Position numbers and translations under genes: made by a program | Notes under the pieces: model-generated | Told to the model about the DNA's origin: nothing | The model's database searches: none | Seen by the model: only the letters and a program-made list of their open reading frames with translations | Shown here: one piece after another, positions 7,401 to 10,283 of the stretch | How the letters are laid out: each line of letters begins with the position of its first letter | Position numbering within the stretch: the stretch's first letter is position 1 | Assembly (NCBI GenBank): GCA_025927935.1 | Contig: JAICKM010000194.1 | Location: 1 to 10,283, forward strand | Origin: Chloroflexia bacterium | GTDB lineage: Bacteria > Chloroflexota > Chloroflexia > QHBQ01 > JADMIH01 | Direction of reading: 5' to 3' | Length of the DNA: 10,283 bases

Positions 7401-8457
7401 CCGGTTGCTCCGCCACATCCTCGATGATAGCCACGGGGAGGTCTGCTTCCAGCCGGAGCCCGGCGCGCTCGGCCGGGCCGGTAATCGCCCGGTATAGCTC
7501 GTCGGGGGTGAGGGGCCCTACTACCTCGGTACGCCTACCCACCAGCTCGGTCGAGGGCACATAGAGCAGGGGGTGGCCATAGAAATCGGCGCGCAACGTG
7601 ACGACCACCCACAGGCGGCTGCTGGGATCGCGCATGGCCTCGAAGAGGTTGCGCAGCAAGTCGGCCCGTTCCTGCTCGCTCCGGGTGAGCGTAAACAGTT
7701 CTTCAAACTGGTCAATCACGAGGAGCATCTCGGTGCGCCCGTCCGCCGGGAGTACACGCTTGACCGCGCGTACCAGCCCGCGCTCGCCGTCCCGCAACTG
7801 CTCCAGCAGACTCGATGGCGGGTTGACGGCGACTCTCAGGAGGGCCGCCTCGATCTCTTCGAGCGGATGGGTGCCCGGCACGATGTCCACGATGAGGGGC
7901 TGCAATCCACCGGGCAGCAACTCCCGCCGCAGGGTGGGGAGGAGGCCGGCGCGCACCACGCTCGACTTGCCGCTGCCGGAGGGTCCAACAACGGCCAGGA
8001 AGCGCGATAGCTCCTCCGCGGCCGCCAGGCGCTCCCTGAGCCGGGCCGTCAAGGCTTCACGCCCGAAGAAGTCGGCGGTATCTTTCTCCCCGAACGCGCG
8101 CAGCCCTTTATAGGGGTTCGCCAACGCGTCCGGCCGCCCGTCTGCTTCAGCAGATAGGGAGGCTATGGACGGGGCAAAGGGCTCAGACGCGGCCGTTGGT
8201 GGGCCGGCGCTGGTGGAAAGCGGTTCCGGGCGCCCGGTGCGCGCCCATTGCACAAAGGAGCTTTGCCGGTCGGACGGTACCTGGAGGCGGGCCACCAGCA
8301 GCTCGGCGAGCTGGCGCGAGGGCCGGGCCTGGCCCCCCTCGATCTTGCCGACCATATCGGGCGAGCAGCCGGCGAGCTCGCCGAGCTGCTCCTGCGTCAG
8401 GTCGAGCTCCTTGCGCCGGCTCTTGAGCCATGCGCCAAACGACGAGTCACCGCTCAT
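4498..8457 (-). CDS. XRE-HTH / nSTAND1 NTPase / membrane helix / 14 WD40 repeats, putative membrane sensor-regulator
   Basis: The product has 1319 residues. Residues 7-70 form a Cro/C1-type helix-turn-helix. Residues 113-500 are an nSTAND1-type NTPase: the NPYKGLRAF...FFGRE entry motif, Walker A G158-PSGSGKS-S166, Walker B ending I248-D249 with E252-E253 next, a TLRADF segment at 287-292, and a conserved AHEALLRSWPRLREWL helix block at 477-492. A charged coiled coil (563-598) leads into one membrane helix (603-624) with basic residues on its N-terminal side, so the head should be cytoplasmic and the C-terminal part outside. Fourteen WD40 repeats span 697-1290. A tail follows with Cys1292 and Cys1316 and the YGIADQGPTCP motif. 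STAND NTPases are switch proteins whose repeats sense a partner and trigger oligomerisation. The start has AAGGGA at 8463-8468. The domains are clear; its ligand, DNA target and process are unknown. Confidence 0.95.
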   Translation of the reverse strand: MSGDSSFGAWLKSRRKELDLTQEQLGELAGCSPDMVGKIEGGQARPSRQLAELLVARLQVPSDRQSSFVQWARTGRPEPLSTSAGPPTAASEPFAPSIASLSAEADGRPDALANPYKGLRAFGEKDTADFFGREALTARLRERLAAAEELSRFLAVVGPSGSGKSSVVRAGLLPTLRRELLPGGLQPLIVDIVPGTHPLEEIEAALLRVAVNPPSSLLEQLRDGERGLVRAVKRVLPADGRTEMLLVIDQFEELFTLTRSEQERADLLRNLFEAMRDPSSRLWVVVTLRADFYGHPLLYVPSTELVGRRTEVVGPLTPDELYRAITGPAERAGLRLEADLPVAIIEDVAEQPGALPLLQYALTELYERRNGRVLTLRAYRQSGGVPGALARRAEELYTGLAPAERSEARQLFLRLVTLGEETGTGTEDTRRRARRSEIASAARDEEALGNVLDLFGRYRMLTFDRDPLTGGPTVEVAHEALLRSWPRLREWLDSSRERLLVQRRLMSSVAEWQAAGQEPSFLATGARLAQFASLQRQADGISIASSEELSEAGNGGDAALALTAEEHAYLAASLAEQQRLEAAEQQREVRELALQKRAASRLRFLVAGLAVFLVVAALLSVWALNRSQLAQANEQLAQDNFAHADALRVAAEANNLLSAHGPSELIALLSIRSMNMQYSPQADAVLLPAADLDYPVRRFNHGATVWDLMFSPDGKYLVTSGADHMARLWDVATGQQVRALAGYSKPLNRVVFSSDGRRIATFGDEGTARIWDAATGQILLTVQQPSGGTGMDLSLDGKYLVTGDLLSAARLWDAATGRLVRVISAKPGGIDAARFSPDGKYVATGSSEGNFVQLWDTATGQPLQVFQPGHMVVFSPAGKDLLTGGLDQDARLWDIASGQLLQVFAGHDGAVTNVAYAPDGKSILTAANDNTARLWDVASGQTLQILADHSAAVFGVGFSPDGQWLATGSDDGTALLWHAGAPSGPGSAPAPGLPQFIGHTDQLWTAYFSHDGKRVVTGSNDDTLRVWDAASGRELQRIAASDLGGVLNAVFSADDKRLLTADGDEAVKLWDANTGKELHRFTGYSAEVNRALFLPGDTQIVTASADGTARVWDAAAGRELRRFTGHSGSILALAVAPDGSVVATGGGDTTVRIWDPATGEERQVLHGHSATVNDVAFSPDGKHLLTASDDGSARLWDLASGTQVRQFLGHTGQVFCVGFSADGRYALTGGSDQTARLWDAQTGQELRRFTGHRAAVRSVAFSADGKTVLTASEDGTARLWYADYHDTIHYLCSVLTRDLTPDERTKYGIADQGPTCPAH
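4588..6369 (-). repeat. Array of 14 WD40 repeats, two sets of seven
   Basis: Coding repeats of about 126 nt (about 42 residues) show the FSPDGK...LTGS.DGTARLWD.ATG pattern. Repeats 1-7 cover residues 697 to about 996 and repeats 8-14 cover 997-1290. Between them lies a Pro/Gly/Ala linker (about residues 979-995, nt 5473-5523). This fits two seven-bladed propellers. The GH dipeptide at the blade start is missing from repeats 1-5, and repeat 5 is about four residues short. In the second set it is kept or nearly kept in most blades, so that set is the more regular one. Confidence 0.88.
6586..6651 (-). other. Single transmembrane segment of the STAND-WD40 protein
   Basis: Residues 603-624 are almost entirely hydrophobic. 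They are preceded by a K/R-rich stretch (K597, R598, R601) and followed by a polar Gln/Asn-rich one. By the positive-inside rule the N-terminal HTH and NTPase face the cytoplasm and the WD40 part lies across the membrane. Confidence 0.8.
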
Positions 8458-8480
8458 AGCCGTCCCTTGCCCCGAGCCAT
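8454..8480 (-). CDS. Possible 8-codon leader ORF overlapping the STAND gene start
   Basis: On the minus strand an ATG at 8480-8478 opens MARGKGRL and stops at TGA 8456-8454. That stop shares ATGA with the start codon of the STAND gene (8457-8455). The ribosome site of the STAND gene lies inside this frame, so translating it could couple or gate initiation. There is no strong ribosome site for the leader itself, and a frame this short can arise by chance, so its use is a guess. Confidence 0.25.
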   Translation of the reverse strand: MARGKGRL

Positions 8481-8575
8481 TGCTGACGTTGCTCGCCTCG
8501 CTGCGCTAGGCCAGCGGACGTTACGCGGGTCCGGCGAGAGGCCTTTCGGATTCTATTCGGGTAATGTTCAGGCTA

Positions 8576-8603
8576 ATTATATCACCTTTCCCTTCCGCTA
8601 CAA
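8576..8603 (-). promoter_or_regulatory. Sigma70-type promoter for the STAND-WD40 gene
   Basis: On the minus strand TTGTAG (8603-8598) is followed after 16 nt by a perfect TATAAT (8581-8576), inside the only AT-rich patch of the intergenic region. Transcription would begin near 8569 and leave a leader of about 110 nt before ATG 8457. Confidence 0.6.
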
Positions 8604-8628
8604 TCCCTATTCTGCTTCAATACAGGCA

Positions 8629-8666
8629 CAGCCTCCGAGTGGAGCAGCCACTCCACAAAGAGGCTG
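8629..8666. repeat. Stem-loop next to the divergent promoter
   Basis: CAGCCTC (8629-8635) pairs with GAGGCTG (8660-8666). Inside it, GAGTGG (8637-8642) pairs with CCACTC (8648-8653) over a 5-nt loop, giving thirteen pairs with an uneven internal loop. It begins 26 nt upstream of the minus-strand -35 box, so it could be a regulator site or an RNA structure in a plus-strand leader. No T run follows on either strand. Confidence 0.45.
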
Positions 8667-8801
8667 CTAACGCGCACACAGCCCTTGGCGGGTGGCTGCC
8701 TTGCTGAAGAGGCTCGTGGCGCAATAGCCCGCAAGCAAGATCGTGGTTGCCTGGCCGGCGTAGCGGCACGATACAAGCCGGCAGACATCATGAAGAACGA
8801 G

Positions 8802-8807
8802 AAAGGA
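8802..8807 (+). promoter_or_regulatory. Ribosome binding site of the fasciclin gene
   Basis: AAAGGA lies 8 nt before ATG 8816. It settles the start, because the next codons give a standard signal peptide. The longer reading from TTG 8747 would put 23 polar residues in front of it. Confidence 0.7.
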
Positions 8808-8815
8808 CAGAGGCG

Positions 8816-10255
8816 ATGAAACGGATACGAATGCTGACCACACTCGGTCTAGCCGGCTTGATGATCCTGGCGGCGCTGGTCACCACGCGCCCAGCGCCGG
8901 TAGCCGCGAGCGCGGACCAGCCCAACGACCAGACCCAGGCCCGGCTACGCTTCAACCAGTGCGTGGACGGCGCGCCACTGGTTGACGTGTATGTGAACGG
9001 CCAGGTCGTCGTGAACGGTGGGGTCGCGCAGATTAAACTGGCGCCCCTGACAACCAACGGCTACCAGTATCTCGCGCCGGGCACCTACCATGTCGCCCTG
9101 GCGCCGAGTGGCCAGGGCCTCGACCACCCGTTCCTCGGCCCGCTCGACGTGCCGGTGGCCGCGGGCCATCGCTACACGGTCGTCGCGCTCGGCCAAAAGG
9201 AAGATGCCACCCATAAGGCGCTGGTGATCGACGAGACCGCGGCCTACCAGGCGATCAACGGAAACCCGCCCGATAGCCTGCATACGGCCCACATCACGGT
9301 CAACAATATCAAGGGCGTCCTGGCAATTAGCTGGTTTATGGGGGGCAAAGTAGAAGAGAATGGCGTTGCCTACAGCGACTACCAGGCTGCGCTATGGCCT
9401 TCGGTCGCCCCGAGCTTTGGCATAACGCTGACCGGCGCGACCGGCGCGTCGCCGTACCAGATTGACCAGACGATTGCCAACCCGCCAGGCTCAGACAACA
9501 TGGATTGCGATTTCGGCGCCTATCCGAACGGCGACAGTCGCACCACGCCCAATACGAGCCTGCTGAATCCGATTGACTTCTTGCACAGCTATACTGCGTT
9601 GGCCCCCACCACGAATGGGGCAACGCCCACGTTCGACACCTTCCTGTCCGCGCTACAGAAGACCGGCCTGACGCAGTTGCTCAAAACAGGCGGCCCCTTT
9701 CTGCTATTGGCACCGACCGACGCTGCCTTTGCGGCCCTGCCCAAAGACCAGCGCGACGCCCTGCTGGCCGACCCGCAGGCGCTGGGCGACCTCCTGCGCT
9801 CTCATATCGTAGACGGCTACTACCCGCCGCGGAGCTTGAGTCCGAACCCGCCCAACACCGACATCAACCGCACGGTGACGAATATGCTGGGCGCGCCGCT
9901 CGTGCTGCTGAAAAACGGCGATGGGTCGCTGCTGGTAAACGGCCAGGCGGTGAGCGATAGCGACACCGTGTTTGTGGCTACCGGCACCCGCCTGATCGAG
10001 ATCAATAGCCTGATCCTGCCGACCACCCAAGCGGCGACGCCGGTGGCTGGCACGCCTGCCGCAGTTGCGACACCTACTGTCCTGACAACCGGGTCGACTC
10101 CTGATCTACCCAAAACAGGGGCAGGCGTGAATTCCGCGGCGGTGCCTGCGCTGCTCGTGGTGCTCGCCCTCCTGGTAATGCTGCTCGGCGGGATCATGGT
10201 CGCAGAGGCTGCCCGCAGGCGATCCGCCCAGCACGACAGCATCAGGCCCCGCTGA
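8816..10255 (+). CDS. Secreted DUF4397-fasciclin surface protein with LPKTG sorting signal
   Basis: The product has 479 residues. A signal peptide (basic MKRIR, hydrophobic 7-24) probably ends near residue 31-33 (AAS/ASA). Residues 41-150 match DUF4397: a DVYVNG strand, then YLAPGTYHVAL and YTVVALG. Residues 150-260 are a less clear, probably beta-rich middle. Residues 266-401 form a fasciclin (FAS1) domain, with the FLLLAPTDAAFAALP core and a closing RLIEINSLILP strand; such domains mediate adhesion. A Thr/Pro/Ala linker then leads to L431-P-K-T-G435, a hydrophobic stretch (441-462) and RRR, the three-part sortase signal. Sortase would cut between Thr and Gly and attach the protein to the envelope. 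Only two cysteines are present after the signal (50 and 231), which could form a disulfide. It is transcribed away from the STAND-WD40 gene. The domains are confident; the binding partner is unknown and no sortase gene is in view. Confidence 0.9.
   Translation: MKRIRMLTTLGLAGLMILAALVTTRPAPVAASADQPNDQTQARLRFNQCVDGAPLVDVYVNGQVVVNGGVAQIKLAPLTTNGYQYLAPGTYHVALAPSGQGLDHPFLGPLDVPVAAGHRYTVVALGQKEDATHKALVIDETAAYQAINGNPPDSLHTAHITVNNIKGVLAISWFMGGKVEENGVAYSDYQAALWPSVAPSFGITLTGATGASPYQIDQTIANPPGSDNMDCDFGAYPNGDSRTTPNTSLLNPIDFLHSYTALAPTTNGATPTFDTFLSALQKTGLTQLLKTGGPFLLLAPTDAAFAALPKDQRDALLADPQALGDLLRSHIVDGYYPPRSLSPNPPNTDINRTVTNMLGAPLVLLKNGDGSLLVNGQAVSDSDTVFVATGTRLIEINSLILPTTQAATPVAGTPAAVATPTVLTTGSTPDLPKTGAGVNSAAVPALLVVLALLVMLLGGIMVAEAARRRSAQHDSIRPR
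10106..10120 (+). other. LPKTG cell-wall sorting motif
   Basis: Codons 431-435 of the fasciclin protein encode LPKTG. A hydrophobic segment starts a few residues later and an RRR cluster lies close to the C terminus, which is the order a sortase substrate needs. Confidence 0.8.
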
Positions 10256-10283
10256 CGGTGCTAGCGCCAGTTCCGTGGCGTAG

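Larger units (their letters stand above)
8458..8815. other. Divergent intergenic region between the STAND gene and the fasciclin gene
   Basis: This 358-nt region lies between two outward-facing starts. Seen in it are a sigma70-like promoter for the minus-strand gene, an AT-rich patch around 8560-8625, a stem-loop at 8629-8666 and the ribosome sites of both genes. From about 8667 to 8800 I see no gene. Only a weak promoter-like match for the plus strand was found, so the fasciclin promoter remains unidentified. Confidence 0.6.

Noticed and set aside
4498..8457. Reading the STAND protein as an Avs-type antiphage effector
   Set aside because: Such defence proteins usually carry a nuclease or other toxic effector at one end. 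Here the N terminus is a DNA-binding HTH and there is a membrane helix, and no defence genes are nearby.
8747..8815. TTG start adding 23 residues before the fasciclin signal peptide, and a promoter-like TTGCCT-N17-GATACA (8747-8775)
   Set aside because: The ATG at 8816 gives a normal signal peptide with a good ribosome site. The promoter match is poor (about 4/6 and 3/6), so it is not listed as a feature.
10256..10283. GCGCC/GGCG inverted bases after the fasciclin stop
   Set aside because: Only about four pairs form, no T run follows, and the window ends here, so a terminator cannot be judged.

Overview
The window is GC-rich (third codon positions mostly G or C) and reads like a member of the Chloroflexota. 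That placement is an inference. It rests on the large HTH / STAND NTPase / WD40 protein with a tail ending in a YGIxDxxPTCP-type motif, on a MinD-like ATPase beside a cyclic-nucleotide sensor, and on a DUF4397 plus fasciclin surface protein. No rRNA, tRNA or CRISPR array is visible.

Layout. (1) Positions 3-3817, plus strand, hold a tight three-gene cluster. It contains a cyclic-nucleotide-binding protein with a HAMP-like and coiled-coil tail (cut by the left edge), a ParA/MinD-type ATPase that starts 2 nt after the first stop, and a 771-residue permease related to the aromatic/neutral amino-acid transporters, with unrecognised soluble domains at both ends. (2) Positions 3818-4497 are a convergent, apparently non-coding gap. 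It holds two close palindromes and a 166-bp foldback element (4225-4390) with 17/18 inverted ends and a possible CTTC target duplication. (3) Positions 4498-8457, minus strand, encode a single 1319-residue protein: XRE helix-turn-helix, nSTAND1-type NTPase, coiled coil, one membrane helix and fourteen WD40 repeats that divide into two sevens. (4) Positions 8458-8815 are the divergent intergenic region. It carries a good sigma70-type promoter for the minus-strand gene, an 8-codon upstream ORF overlapping its start by ATGA, and a 13-bp stem-loop. (5) Positions 8816-10255, plus strand, encode a secreted DUF4397-fasciclin protein with a C-terminal LPKTG sorting signal.

How the parts may work together. 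The first cluster looks like a small device in which cyclic-nucleotide binding, a positioning-type ATPase and a membrane transporter are co-expressed. That functional link is inferred from spacing only. The STAND protein looks like a one-component membrane sensor-regulator: its DNA-binding head and NTPase would be cytoplasmic, and its double propeller would lie outside the membrane. The divergently transcribed surface protein is the obvious first candidate for something it senses or regulates, but no operator was identified to prove it.
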